A stretch of 64,000 nt of DNA from Steromphala cineraria. Lineage: Eukaryota > Mollusca > Gastropoda > Trochida > Trochidae. The stretch spans positions 56,250,082 through 56,314,081 of the forward strand of contig OU744735.1 in the NCBI GenBank assembly GCA_916613615.1. The letters run 5' to 3'. Every line of letters starts with the position of its first letter. The stretch's first letter is position 1. Under the pieces are notes generated by a model that had not been told where the DNA came from, made no database searches, and was given only the letters and a program-made list of their open reading frames with translations. Shown piece after piece: positions 47,348 to 57,245 of the stretch. A program made the position numbers and the translations under genes.

Positions 47348-50179
47348 ATGGGAATCGTCAGGTGGGTTATCTTTGTTTTCCTGATAGCCTGTACAAATGC
47401 AATTATAGTGATGCAACATTGGACTCGACTCAGAACTGGAATGTGTTCTCTCACAAAGGGCAGGAAACTGCAGCGCGGTGCTGACTGTGGGCGTGTCACA
47501 CAAAACCCTTCAACTTGTTCGTGGTTTTATTTTGACGGACGATACACATTTTGTCACAGGGAAAAAACGACAGTGAACATAACATCGGCTTTGACTGTCT
47601 ATACCATTTGTTTTGAACAAGGAAATGACATACGTAGCAGCAAAAGTTTACATGGATATTCATCAAGAATCAGTTTCGCTAACATGCGTAGCTCTGACGA
47701 CTCCGGAGGTTCAACAAAGACAGTAACCAGAAGCTACCCAGCGACCACAGACCCTGTATCACAATATCGTCGGGAAAGTGTAACAACAGTTGAATTACCC
47801 TTGAAAAAAGGTGAAATAGATATCACAAGGCATACTGTAACAAATGAGGGAGAAGATGTCAAAACAACATATTCAAATATATACGATGATTTGCAAGTAA
47901 CAAATAAAGTCCGAAATGTCAAAAACGATGAAGTGTCAAAAGGTGATAATGAACTTCCAACAACCGCTTATCAAAGGAGAGATGACACATTGCACGTAGT
48001 TAACAGTGAACATGAACGTCTTGTAACCAAAGACGATGAAATGTACATGACTAAAGATGACATGTTTGTGACAAGAGTTGATATGGCGGTGACAACAAAT
48101 TACATGTCTGTGACAAAAGATGATGTAACTGTGACAAAAGATGACCTGGTTGTGACAAAAGATGACATGTACGTGACTAAAAATGACATGATTGTGACAA
48201 AAGATGACATGGGCGTGACTAAAGATGACATGGGCGTGACTAAAGATGACATGGACGTGACTAAAGATGATATGTACGTGACAAAAGAAATCACGTTGCC
48301 AACCACATGTGGATGTCCACCATTAATAAGAAAGCAAAGTAAAAAAACAGGCATATTTTTCTGCAAATCGACATCAGGTACGGCTTCTCCATCAACGATC
48401 TCTGGATACGACTCAAGAAAAAATAAAATGGTTTACATAACAAGGATAAAGACTCTAGTCACGGGTATTGCTGTAGATATCAGTCACTGTATGGTATTTT
48501 GGTCCTCAGGTAGCAAGTGTTATTCTCGATGTTTGATTGGAGGAATTACAAAGCTACTGACTAAAGCTAAAAATGTTCAGGGTTTACAGTATGACGTAAA
48601 TCGCAGACTGTTGGTAATTTTGTCTTCATCAGGGAAAAAGTTTGTATTTGTTAAAATGTTGAATGATGGCAAAAACAAATCAGTTATTCTGAAAACTCAT
48701 TTAGCGCGCTATTTTGAACTAAATAGAAGAACGGGAACATGCTATTTCACCGTTGGCACAAATACTATTAAAACATTTAATTACGTTGGTTTAAAAAACA
48801 ACCAAATAACTTCTCAATTCAAGGTGAAGCATTCCGGGGGTAACTTTGCCATTGTTCCTCATTTACATATATTACTTTTTTGCAATAAACAAACAAGGGA
48901 GATGCATTATTACAATGAAATAAAACAAACCCATGGTAAAACACATGCTAAGTTAAAGAAAACTGATATGTGTTATTCCATCCACTATTGTCGTGCAGGT
49001 AAGTTCATGAAATCTGTATCTCGTGATGTTATCGTCTTTGGGAAAGATAACAAACGAAAAAAAACTTTCAAACTACCTAAGAAAAAGGACAAAACAGATA
49101 TTTTGGAATTTTTCACATCTGATCGTCAATTGAAAGATAGCATGATTGTGACAAACGAAGACATGATTGTGACAAAAGATGACATGATTGTGACAAAAGA
49201 TGACATGTACGGGACAAAAGATGTTCCGTTTGTGACAAAAGATGACCGCGCTTTGACAAGAACTTGTAAATGTCCACAATTGATAAGAAAGCAAAGTAAA
49301 AAACCAGGGATATTTTTCTACAGATCGTCATCGGCTACCGATTCTCGATCAAAGATCTATGGATACGACTCTAGAAGAAATAAAATGGTTTACTTAACAA
49401 GGATAAAGACTGTAGTAACAGGTATTGCCGTAGATATCAGCCATTGTAAGATATTTTGGTCCTCAAGTAGTAAGTGTTATTCTCGATGTTTGATTGGAGG
49501 AGTTCCAAAGATGCTGACTAAAGCTAAAAATGTTCAGGGTTTACAGTATGACGTAAATCGCAGGCTGTTGGTGTTCTTACTTTCCCATAAAGGAAAAATG
49601 CTTATCATTAGGATGTTGAACACTGGTAAAAAGAAGAAAAAGATTATTGAAACAATGGCCGGGAAGTATATTCAACTTGAAACAAAAACCGGAACGGGCT
49701 ATTTCATCCAAAGTAGAAACTTATTGGTTAGGTTCAAATATGTTGGTTCAGGAACAAAGATTATTCGTACATTCCATTTAACACATTTTGGAAGTCCTTT
49801 TGGTGTAGATTCTGATTCACACCGGTTACTATACTGCGATAGTAAAACCAGGAACATATTTTACTTCAATATAAGACACGAAAACCAAGAAAGTGCTCAC
49901 CCTCCAGCGCATAAACATGATAAATGTTATGGAATTTTTTACTTTCGAAATCATATATTTATGGCATCAAAATCAAATAATATTATACTGTATGTGCAGA
50001 ATAAGCAACAACGAATAACTTTCAAAGTACCATTGTCAGATACTTCCGAATATTTTACTTCGGAATTTGCGTTCAAAAAACGTCAACGTTCAAAGGCAAG
50101 ACAGCATCATGCTGAAAATAATGTGCATTTGTCTTCAACAGACTATTACCTGTCTTCATCAGACGATTATCCGTCTTAA
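47348..50179 (+). CDS. Secreted heptad-repeat / tandem propeller-like protein, copy B (943 aa)
   Basis: Paralog of 1598-4582 with the same signal peptide, two heptad blocks and two Cys-rich propeller-like domains, in one frame with no introns. Most of the 51-residue difference comes from the second heptad block and the sequence before it, where copy A has about eleven units and an extra EDLHVVTESYSPLN-type stretch. Substitutions are scattered (V19I, S/R and K/N changes) with no stop or frameshift, so both copies look intact. The same TAA within the tail repeat ends both genes, so it predates the duplication. Whether both are expressed cannot be judged from sequence. Confidence 0.85.
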   Translation: MGIVRWVIFVFLIACTNAIIVMQHWTRLRTGMCSLTKGRKLQRGADCGRVTQNPSTCSWFYFDGRYTFCHREKTTVNITSALTVYTICFEQGNDIRSSKSLHGYSSRISFANMRSSDDSGGSTKTVTRSYPATTDPVSQYRRESVTTVELPLKKGEIDITRHTVTNEGEDVKTTYSNIYDDLQVTNKVRNVKNDEVSKGDNELPTTAYQRRDDTLHVVNSEHERLVTKDDEMYMTKDDMFVTRVDMAVTTNYMSVTKDDVTVTKDDLVVTKDDMYVTKNDMIVTKDDMGVTKDDMGVTKDDMDVTKDDMYVTKEITLPTTCGCPPLIRKQSKKTGIFFCKSTSGTASPSTISGYDSRKNKMVYITRIKTLVTGIAVDISHCMVFWSSGSKCYSRCLIGGITKLLTKAKNVQGLQYDVNRRLLVILSSSGKKFVFVKMLNDGKNKSVILKTHLARYFELNRRTGTCYFTVGTNTIKTFNYVGLKNNQITSQFKVKHSGGNFAIVPHLHILLFCNKQTREMHYYNEIKQTHGKTHAKLKKTDMCYSIHYCRAGKFMKSVSRDVIVFGKDNKRKKTFKLPKKKDKTDILEFFTSDRQLKDSMIVTNEDMIVTKDDMIVTKDDMYGTKDVPFVTKDDRALTRTCKCPQLIRKQSKKPGIFFYRSSSATDSRSKIYGYDSRRNKMVYLTRIKTVVTGIAVDISHCKIFWSSSSKCYSRCLIGGVPKMLTKAKNVQGLQYDVNRRLLVFLLSHKGKMLIIRMLNTGKKKKKIIETMAGKYIQLETKTGTGYFIQSRNLLVRFKYVGSGTKIIRTFHLTHFGSPFGVDSDSHRLLYCDSKTRNIFYFNIRHENQESAHPPAHKHDKCYGIFYFRNHIFMASKSNNIILYVQNKQQRITFKVPLSDTSEYFTSEFAFKKRQRSKARQHHAENNVHLSSTDYYLSSSDDYPS
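48018..48295 (+). repeat. Coding heptad array, block 1, copy B
   Basis: Same unit number as copy A block 1, with a few substitutions (for example VTKDDMG where copy A has VTEDDMG). Confidence 0.9.
49136..49258 (+). repeat. Coding heptad array, block 2, copy B
   Basis: About six units (VTNEDMI, VTKDDMI, VTKDDMY, then degenerate) against about eleven in copy A. Confidence 0.9.
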
Positions 50180-50405
50180 ACAAAAGATTATCTGCCTTCA
50201 CCAGACGATTATCGTTCTTAGACATTTTGAATATCTGCCTCCTACAGAAGATTATCTGCCTTCAACAGAAGATTATCTGCCTTCAACAGACGATGATCGT
50301 TCTTCTACACCTTAGTATCGTTCTAGTTCTGAGACACTTATCCTTGTTCAACAGACGATTAACCTTCGTAGACTCATGATTATCTTTGTTCCACAGAAGA
50401 TTATA
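50110..50405 (+). repeat. Tail minisatellite spanning the stop codon, copy B
   Basis: Same unit family as 4510-5035 but shorter; it lacks the repeated composite units containing GCGTTCTTAGACATTTGAATATC. Confidence 0.85.
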
Positions 50406-50424
50406 GTTGACCAAAGCAAACCAA

Positions 50425-52330
50425 ACATCGCAGCTAACAAGTTTGATCCCTCTCTGTTGGCAGTTTTTACTAAAAGTTTTGATGTTACAGTGGTTGCTGA
50501 TATTTGTAAAGATATTGAAAATTTAGTTCTTTAAGTATTGATTGTCACGTTAATAGTATTTGTGATTATAAAAATTACTCATGTTATACAAATGCTGCAT
50601 CATTTTGATTTGGCGTTTAAAGAAACTACAAAAAAATCGAAAAGGAAATATAAATATCATATACCTTTGTTTGTTGCATATTGTAAAACAATGCGGAGAT
50701 GCGTTTTCATAGACGTAATAAATCTCAGCATTTTAAATCAGCGTTCTTAAACGCAAGTAAAGGGTACAGTAAAACCTTAAAAACGGCTTTTTCAAATTTT
50801 AAGAAAGATTCTGCAGATAAACTCCACTTTACAAAAAGTACTGATTCAAAATAATTTTGGAATATCTTGAAACCTTTCGATACAAAAAGAGAATCACAAT
50901 CTGAAATCGGCATAAATGAATTTTATACTTTCTTTAAAGGGGCAGTAGCACGTTTTTAGGGGGAATATAAGGTGATGTCAGGAAAATGAAAATAAATGGT
51001 TCCAATTGAAAGACAATGTATTCAAACTAAATGAAATAGTAATAATTCAAATATACAACGTAAAGTTCAGCCATGCGATTCATTTTTCTTACAAAAATGA
51101 ATTAAAGGTGTTCACACAAAAATGGCCGCCAATGGATTTTATGTGAAGCCTCATACTTTGTCCTCTGACTATGGGTGATTGGCTTGTGTAATGAGATTGT
51201 TGATACTGTCAATATGATACATTAAGCATTTACTTACAATTATAAGTGAAATATTTAAAATGTAAAATTATCAAAAAACGTGCTACTGCCCCTTTAAAGA
51301 TATAAATGCAGCTCAAGATATATATATGTAATGATGGTGTCGACAACGTTGATGTTTGTGACAGTGTTGAACATTTTGAATATGTAGATGATGGTGTTAA
51401 TATTCATGACTTTGACGATAATTCTCAACATACTTGTATTGTTAGTAAGTATACTTGGATGTTTCCTTCACCAATAAAGAAAAACTGGAATCTGTACATC
51501 ACTTTAAAAACATAATATAGATGTCGGTTTGTATAATGTATATACTGAGTATATTAAAGGTTCCATATTCCGATGTTGCTCCCTGTCTATGTAAAGTTGA
51601 TTAAATCATTTAAGAGTAAGGTGTAAGGACCGAGTCCTGGCTTTCTTGTGTCATAAGACCATTATATAAGAATAAAAGGGCCAAGGTGGACCCTAGCAAT
51701 TACAGGGGTATATCAATTTTAAGCTGCTTGGACAAGATATTTACCTCTGTTTCAAGAAAGAGGCTACAAGCCTCGTCTGACAAGGATACCCTAATAACCA
51801 AAAATAATACGCAACGTGTACAAATGCATCAAATCATGCGTGTCTTACAATGGCAACACAAGTGATTTTTTCCCTATGTTATTCTGGTGTTAGACAAAGG
51901 GGAAAATATCCCCCCTTCCTTTTGCATTATATCTAAAAAATCTAGAGGAATTTTTGATAAGGAATATTGTTGATGGTAATGAATATCTAAATGGTAATGT
52001 TCATCATCATCGCGGTATCTATATTAAACTTCTTCTGTAACCTGATACTTTATTCGCAGAAACAGCCTCTGAGCTAAAACTTTAAGCACTTTTGACGAAT
52101 ATTGTAAAGATGGGAAACTAAATGTAAATGCACTTAATATACTTATTAAGGTAAGACTAATTTTATATCGGACCAAACTAATCGCACCAAGATGTACATT
52201 TCCAGCATTTTCTATAGAATGGTGTGTACCGTAAAAATTGTGATCCTCATGTTCATATACCACTTATCAATGTTGGTAAAACAATTCTCGAAAACACTAG
52301 CTCAATGACGTATGGTTTTCTCAAAATAGT
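50425..52330 (+). mobile_element. Decayed LINE, copy B, longer than in copy A
   Basis: Continues the LINE seen at 5060-5886. In shifted frames it shows the linker (SQHFKSAFLNASKGYSKTLK), an RT segment near 51680 (VDPSNYRGISILSCLDKIFT), and a later RT segment near 52085 (TFDEYCKDGKLNVNALNI) typical of LINE palm/thumb. Numerous stops and frameshifts, and a MITE at 50938-51293, make it inactive. The clade was not determined. Confidence 0.75.
50938..51293. mobile_element. TTAA-flanked MITE, copy 1 (356 bp)
   Basis: Termini AGGGGCAGTAGCACGTTTTT and its inverse (AAAACGTGCTACTGCCCCT), flanked by TTAA at 50934-50937 and 51294-51297. The homologous site in duplication copy A (TTTCTTAAAGAT near 5522-5533) has a single TTAA and no element, so insertion followed the duplication. 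TTAA duplication suggests piggyBac-type mobilisation; no coding capacity. Confidence 0.9.
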
Positions 52331-52549
52331 ACAAATGTGACTTGGCTTTGAAATAGATCAACCAGTTTTTTTTGTTTTTGTTTTTTTTATATTCCTGTAA
52401 AAAGTTTATATATATACATGTATGCAATAGAAAGGACACAGGTTTTTTTTACACATAATAAGAAAATAAAGGACAAGACATATCAGTCACTCACACATCC
52501 ATACCATTGCATTCCCTATAGACCTAAGTACTTAAGATTCCAAAAGTTT

Positions 52550-53056
52550 TTAATACATTGCCCATTTTTTCCTGAATTCAATAAACTTAGACTTATTCCT
52601 GTATCTAACCTTTTCTTTTGTGTAATAATATTGCAGCTCTTTTTTTAAATGTAGTAGCATTGGTATCGTCTTCCTCAATTTACATTTGTAAATATAATAT
52701 TTAGCCAGAAGTAGGATCAGATCAAAAGTTTCATCAGTATAAAATGAGGGAGCTGACCCGAAAAGGATCAAATTGCATTGCAAGTGTATAATACCTGCGT
52801 GGACACAGTTTAGTTCAAGCCACTGTGAAAACTGTTGCCAAAAAAGTTTAGTAATTTTGCAATTCCAGAAAGGATGAAGTATTGATTCAGGTTCCGCTGC
52901 ACAGAATGTACATAAGTTACTTTCAACAAGATGCATCTTTACATGATGAGTATTTACAGGTAGAAATCTGTGTAGCAGTCTAAATTGCATCCATCTTAAT
53001 TTAGGATCTGAAGTAGTCTGGAATGGTTTAATAAATATTCTAACATGACACGACAA
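52550..53056 (-). pseudogene. LINE C-terminal zinc-binding domain (zf-RVT) fragment
   Basis: A 168-residue frame contains LRWMQFRLLHRFLPVNTHHV, then CTFCAAEPESILHPFWNCK. The CxxC..H..C arrangement is that of the zf-RVT module at the end of L1/Tx1-like LINE proteins. 5'-truncated and opposite in orientation to the other LINE nearby. Confidence 0.8.
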
Positions 53057-53148
53057 CTAGTTTGAAAATACTGCCTTCTGATTGGTTACTCATACACATT
53101 TTGGAGTAATTATTCGCCGATAATCACCTCTAAATATTTACGACCGCT

Positions 53149-53514
53149 TCACATTCCTCCGCGCACGCATATACAATCTGCACTCAGCGACTTTCTGTTT
53201 ACAATAGACATGTTGGCGACGACACTTGTCGACATTTTGAAACACCTACAAATTTTAATCGAATAACGAGGTTTTTGGTTCCTGTTTGAAGTGTTTCTTA
53301 CTGCTTCGCGATGTAAATTAATCACAGTCCACAGATCTATAAACAAAATCAACGATCGCACACCTCTCATACAGCGATTCATCAAATAAACGGAAGCGAC
53401 TTTATTCTTTAATGCTGTCAGTGCCCCTACCTCTAATTTACAAGTGACCACTTCTCCTGTCACAGTCTCCCAAACCATGACACAAAATATAGTATGTTTT
53501 TGTTTAAACATCAT
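53149..53514 (-). CDS. Unrecognised open frame beside the DIRS insertion
   Basis: A 121-codon frame (MMFKQKHTIFCVMVWETVTG ..) with no motif I recognise and scattered cysteines. Its start lies in the left arm of the 56-bp inverted repeat next to the DIRS element. Could be chance; low confidence. Confidence 0.15.
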   Translation of the reverse strand: MMFKQKHTIFCVMVWETVTGEVVTCKLEVGALTALKNKVASVYLMNRCMRGVRSLILFIDLWTVINLHREAVRNTSNRNQKPRYSIKICRCFKMSTSVVANMSIVNRKSLSADCICVRGGM

Positions 53515-53783
53515 TATTTATACTCACCGTCGATAGTTAACAATATGCCCGATTATCCTAATCTGTCTAATTCCGACAATCCTTACACAGAGTAAAGACA
53601 GAGTTATCGCTGCCCTAAACTGTATCCAATACTCACCACCAGGTGGCTAACCCTACGTCATCATTGCTTCTTCTGACGGGCAGAAACAAGCCGATCGAAC
53701 AGAGGGGAGGCCGGGTGGGAGCTAACGATTGTTAACTATCGACGGTGAGTATAAATAATGATGTTTAAACAAAAACATACTAT
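53489..53783. repeat. 56-bp perfect inverted repeat bracketing a DIRS end fragment
   Basis: Arms 53489-53544 and 53728-53783 are exact inverse copies (ATAGTATGTTTTTGTTTAAA ... GATAGTTAACAAT). The 183-bp loop contains 53545-53669, which is the inverse of 59493-59616 (the inner part of the right DIRS end) with one visible mismatch. Each arm joins DIRS terminal sequence (TATACTCACCGTCGATAGTT) to about 31 bp that is not element-like. This looks like a deleted second DIRS copy or a replication by-product next to the full element. Confidence 0.85.
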
Positions 53784-53819
53784 TATTTAATATACTCTCC
53801 TCGATAGTTAACAATATGC
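53781..53819 (+). repeat. DIRS left inverted terminal repeat
   Basis: Starts TATTATTTAATATACTCTCC and ends AACAATATGC; exact inverse of 59617-59655. Confidence 0.93.
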
Positions 53820-54082
53820 ACGAATCCCACAGACGGAGGCGGGTGCGAGAGGCTGAAGCGATAACTTAACTCTATCTTTACAGGTGAGGGCTGGTGACCC
53901 ACGAGTCGACACTAGAGAGATCCTCGAGGAGGATCCCCCGTCACCCGGAGAGGTTAACCCTGACCCAACCTCGCTATGCGAGGGGGTCCGCAACCAAGGT
54001 CGCCAGCTAGCAACAAAAGACAACAGACACACAACTAAAATCAACCTCGGGTTTATTACAAAGATGTAAGAAAAGAACAAAG

Positions 54083-55190
54083 TTAACGAGCAGAGGGATG
54101 ACTCCTGCGCTGAGGAGCCGAAGGAACTCGCTGCTGGGCGTACACCTGTGCGCCCAGACGGTTGATCCCCTCCAAGTCCTCGTTAGAGATATCCCGGAGG
54201 TAATGGTTGGCGAACACCAAGCCTAACTTCCAGAAACAGCCAGCCATGATGTCCGCCACCGCCAAGTTGCTGTGGAGAGCCATCGTCGCTTAGATGGCTC
54301 TAATCTCATGCGGGTTAGATCTCGCTGGGGGATCAAGACCCGCGGCCTTGTAAGCGTCCAACACCGCAGAGCGGAGGTAGACGCTCAGTTGTCTCTTGTC
54401 AATCTCCCGGACGCTGGTCTGGGAATGTGGGATAAAGAGTCTCCTCCTCCCTTGACGCAGTGTCCGGGTTTTCTCGGTGTAGATCCGTAAAGCTCGTACC
54501 GGACAGAGGAGACGCTTCTCCTCGTCCGTTGGATCTACACTCCCGGAAAGGGACGATAACGAGAAGGTTCTACCCCTCTCGTCCGCGGCTTGGTTCTTAC
54601 AGATAAACTCAGGTGCCAACCCCAGAGTAGCCGATCCCCCATCTCTCACATCAAAACGCAAGAGGTCCGCCTGGAGAGCATGAAGCTCTGAAATCCTGGC
54701 TGCGGACCCCATTGCGACCAAAAAGGCTGTTTTGATGGTGAGACGGAGGATGGTCGTCTCCGTCAACGGCTCGTAGTGGTCCGACCTAAGATGGTTGAGG
54801 ACCACCGCTAAGTCCCACTCCGGGGCCCTGAGTTTCGTCCGCCCGTCCACGTTCCGGTAGGTCTTCACAAGCTCTTTGAGGACCGAGATGTCTATCTGGG
54901 GGTCACGTTTCCTGATAACGGACATTAACGCCGCCAGATTTGTGTTGATAGACGAGGCTTTGAGCTTCCTCGTCTCTCGAAGATAAACTAGGTACTCAGC
55001 CACCTGAGGGACCGTGACTGCCTGGATATCGTACCCCTCCTTGGCGCAGAAAATCGCGAAGGCCCCCCACTGCGCATCATAGAGATTTCGAGTGGAGGGC
55101 CTCTGGGAAGTCGCCACCGCTTCGGCGACGGATTTGGAAAAACCCGCCCCCGTCAAACCCCTTTGGAGACAAACCAAGCGTGAAGCTGTA
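54083..55190 (-). pseudogene. DIRS tyrosine recombinase, interrupted by one stop
   Basis: From about GFSKSVAEAVATSQRPSTRN the frame shows a SAM-like N-domain and the catalytic core: the first Arg in SAARISELHAL, then HEIR (HxxR). A TAA at 54290-54292 follows two codons after HEIR. The same frame then continues to 54083 with ALHSNLAVADIMAGCFWK and the FANHYLRD motif holding the nucleophilic Tyr. The stop separates HxxR from Tyr, so a terminating product lacks the nucleophile. Confidence 0.88.
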
Positions 55191-57245
55191 GAGCCTGGGG
55201 ATTCTCGTGAACCCGCCCGCTCGGTCTGCTCGACAGGAGGTCCCACCTCAGAGGGAGGGGAACTGGGTCTTGGTGGCACACCCTTCGGAGGGGAACGTAC
55301 CAGGCCCTGGCGGGCCACAATGGCGCTATCAACAGTAGTTGAAGTACTCGGGTCTCCTGTATCTTCGCCACCACGAGGTTCAGGACGGCGGGAGGGGGAT
55401 AGGTGTAGGCAACCATCCCCTCCCATCCTAACGCGAGCGCATCGAGAGCCCACGCGGAGGGGTCCGGTACAGGAGACACGTATGTCGGCAACTGGTGGTT
55501 GAGCCGCGTCGCGAAGAGGTCTATGTGAGGCTTGCCAAACCTCAGACACAGACTCTCGAACACTCTCGGATGCAGCATCCACTCCGTGGAAGGAGGTTGA
55601 TCCGGGCGAGACAAGGCGTCCGCGAGGACGTTCTTGGCTCCCGGGATGTGCACTGCGAGGAGAGAGAGTCCGAGACTGTCTACTAGGCGAAACAGCTCCA
55701 TCACCAGTTGCAGGAGCGAGTCTGATTTGGTCGAGCCTTGTTTGTTGATGGTCCAGGCCGCCGCTGAGCTGTCCGTGTGCACACACAGGATCTGCCCCCG
55801 CAGGCGATCTGACCAATGGTCGATAGCTAGACGAATTGCGTCCAGCTCTAACACGTTGATGTGGCGTCTCACTTGAATTGCGGACCACACCCCCGCTGTC
55901 TGTTCTACATCGAGATGGGCTCCCCACCCTTGGGTGGAGGCGTCCACAAACAGGTGACATGTTGCTGGCGGTTCCCTGAGGGGAACCCCCACCAACACGT
56001 TGGACTCCTGCTGCCACCAGGAGAGGTGATGTCTGAGCTCTGGGGGAATGGGGAAGACATGATGACACGCCTTCTCCCTGACATGCACGTTCACGAAGAT
56101 CTGCAGGGGCCTGAGTTGTAACCTTCCTCTTCGAGTGAAGTGTTGGGTCGAACTCAAGAACCCTAGCAGCCTCTGCCACTTGCGCAGCGACAAAGGCCCC
56201 CGGAGCGCTAGCTCCAGGAGATCTCGGTAACGTTCCATCCGTTCCGTGGTCACGAAGGCCTTGTAAATCACGGTGTCCAGGCGGGCGCCCAGAAACACCA
56301 GAGACGTCGACGGCAGCAGGTCTGACTTGTCGAGATTGACTAGCCACCCCAGCCGCCTGAACAACGCTATCACAAAGTCCCGTTGAGCCTCCAGAACAGA
56401 TGGGGATCTGTTGTGACTGAACCCGTCGTCCAAGTACATCGCGAACTGTACGTCCACTGTGTGGAGGTATTGGACGATGGGCTGGGTCATGCGCGTGAAC
56501 AGCCACGGAGCCGACGAGATCCCGAACGGAAGGACGTTCCACTGGAAGTGGCGGCCTGCTAGGACGAATCGGAGGTAATGGGGATGTGCAGATACGCGTC
56601 CTGCAGGTCGAGGGATATCATCGAGTCCGAGGGCTCCAGTAATCGCATTACTGACGGTACTGTCAAGAGCCGAAAATATGGCGGCGGATCTAGGAAGGAG
56701 TGGTTGAACTCTTTCATGTCGTGGATCAGCCGCCACTTTTTCGGGTCTTGCTTCGGCCGGATGAAGACCGGAGAGTAGAAGCCAGGGGTGAGATCTTGGA
56801 GTGGGAGTTCCTCCACCGCCCGCTTGGAAACAAGAGTCTCCACCTGCTCCAGAGTCAGCGCGAGACGATCGGGCTCCAGCGGGCGCTCTGTAGGCGAACA
56901 GGTCAGCGGGGGGCGGCGTGACACGGGGATACGAAACCCCCGCTCCAAGATCTTGCAAACGAACGGGTCCAGGCCCAACTGTCTCCAGTTGGGGACGAAG
57001 AGAGAAAGTCGGCCTCCAACTGGCGCGTCCAGCGCCGGGACCAGCTGAGGCGGTAGGTCTGGAGGTACCCAGTCATTGCTTCTTTGGAGTACCTCCGTAG
57101 GCCCGTCCCTTGGGACGCAGATTCCCTTTCTTGGGAGTGCGCTTGGGAGAGGGGCCGGCATTGAAGTCGCGACTTCTGTCCTGCCGACCCCTCCCGTGAA
57201 AGGACACTCCTCCTGTCTTGTTGGAGAAGGAAGGACCCCCTCCAC
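55153..57245 (-). pseudogene. DIRS reverse transcriptase / RNase H / methyltransferase-like ORF, frameshifted
   Basis: RT begins in one frame (ERGFRIPVSRRPPL, PVFIRPKQDPKKWRLIHDMK, ISLDLQDAYLHIPI, ending at 56559). It resumes in another near 56590 (HYLRFVLAGRHFQWNVLPFG; catalytic MYLDD). RNase H (FVDASTQGWGAHLD; VLELDAIRLAI; HTDSSAAAWTIN; ADALSRP) follows. A C-terminal segment (HIDLFATRLNHQLPTYVSPV; IAPLWPARAWYV) corresponds to the DIRS methyltransferase-like region. The stop at 55153 overlaps the start of the recombinase region in a different frame. The RT frame change is a disabling shift. Confidence 0.9.

Larger units (their letters stand above)
45643..51665 (+). repeat. Segmental duplication, right copy (B)
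   Basis: Direct-orientation partner of 1-5886; base 45643 aligns with base 1. It keeps 80-bp and 46-bp stretches missing from copy A, has fewer tail and second-block repeats, and carries a 356-bp MITE (50938-51293) that copy A lacks. The LINE sequence of this copy continues past the end of similarity. Confidence 0.93.
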
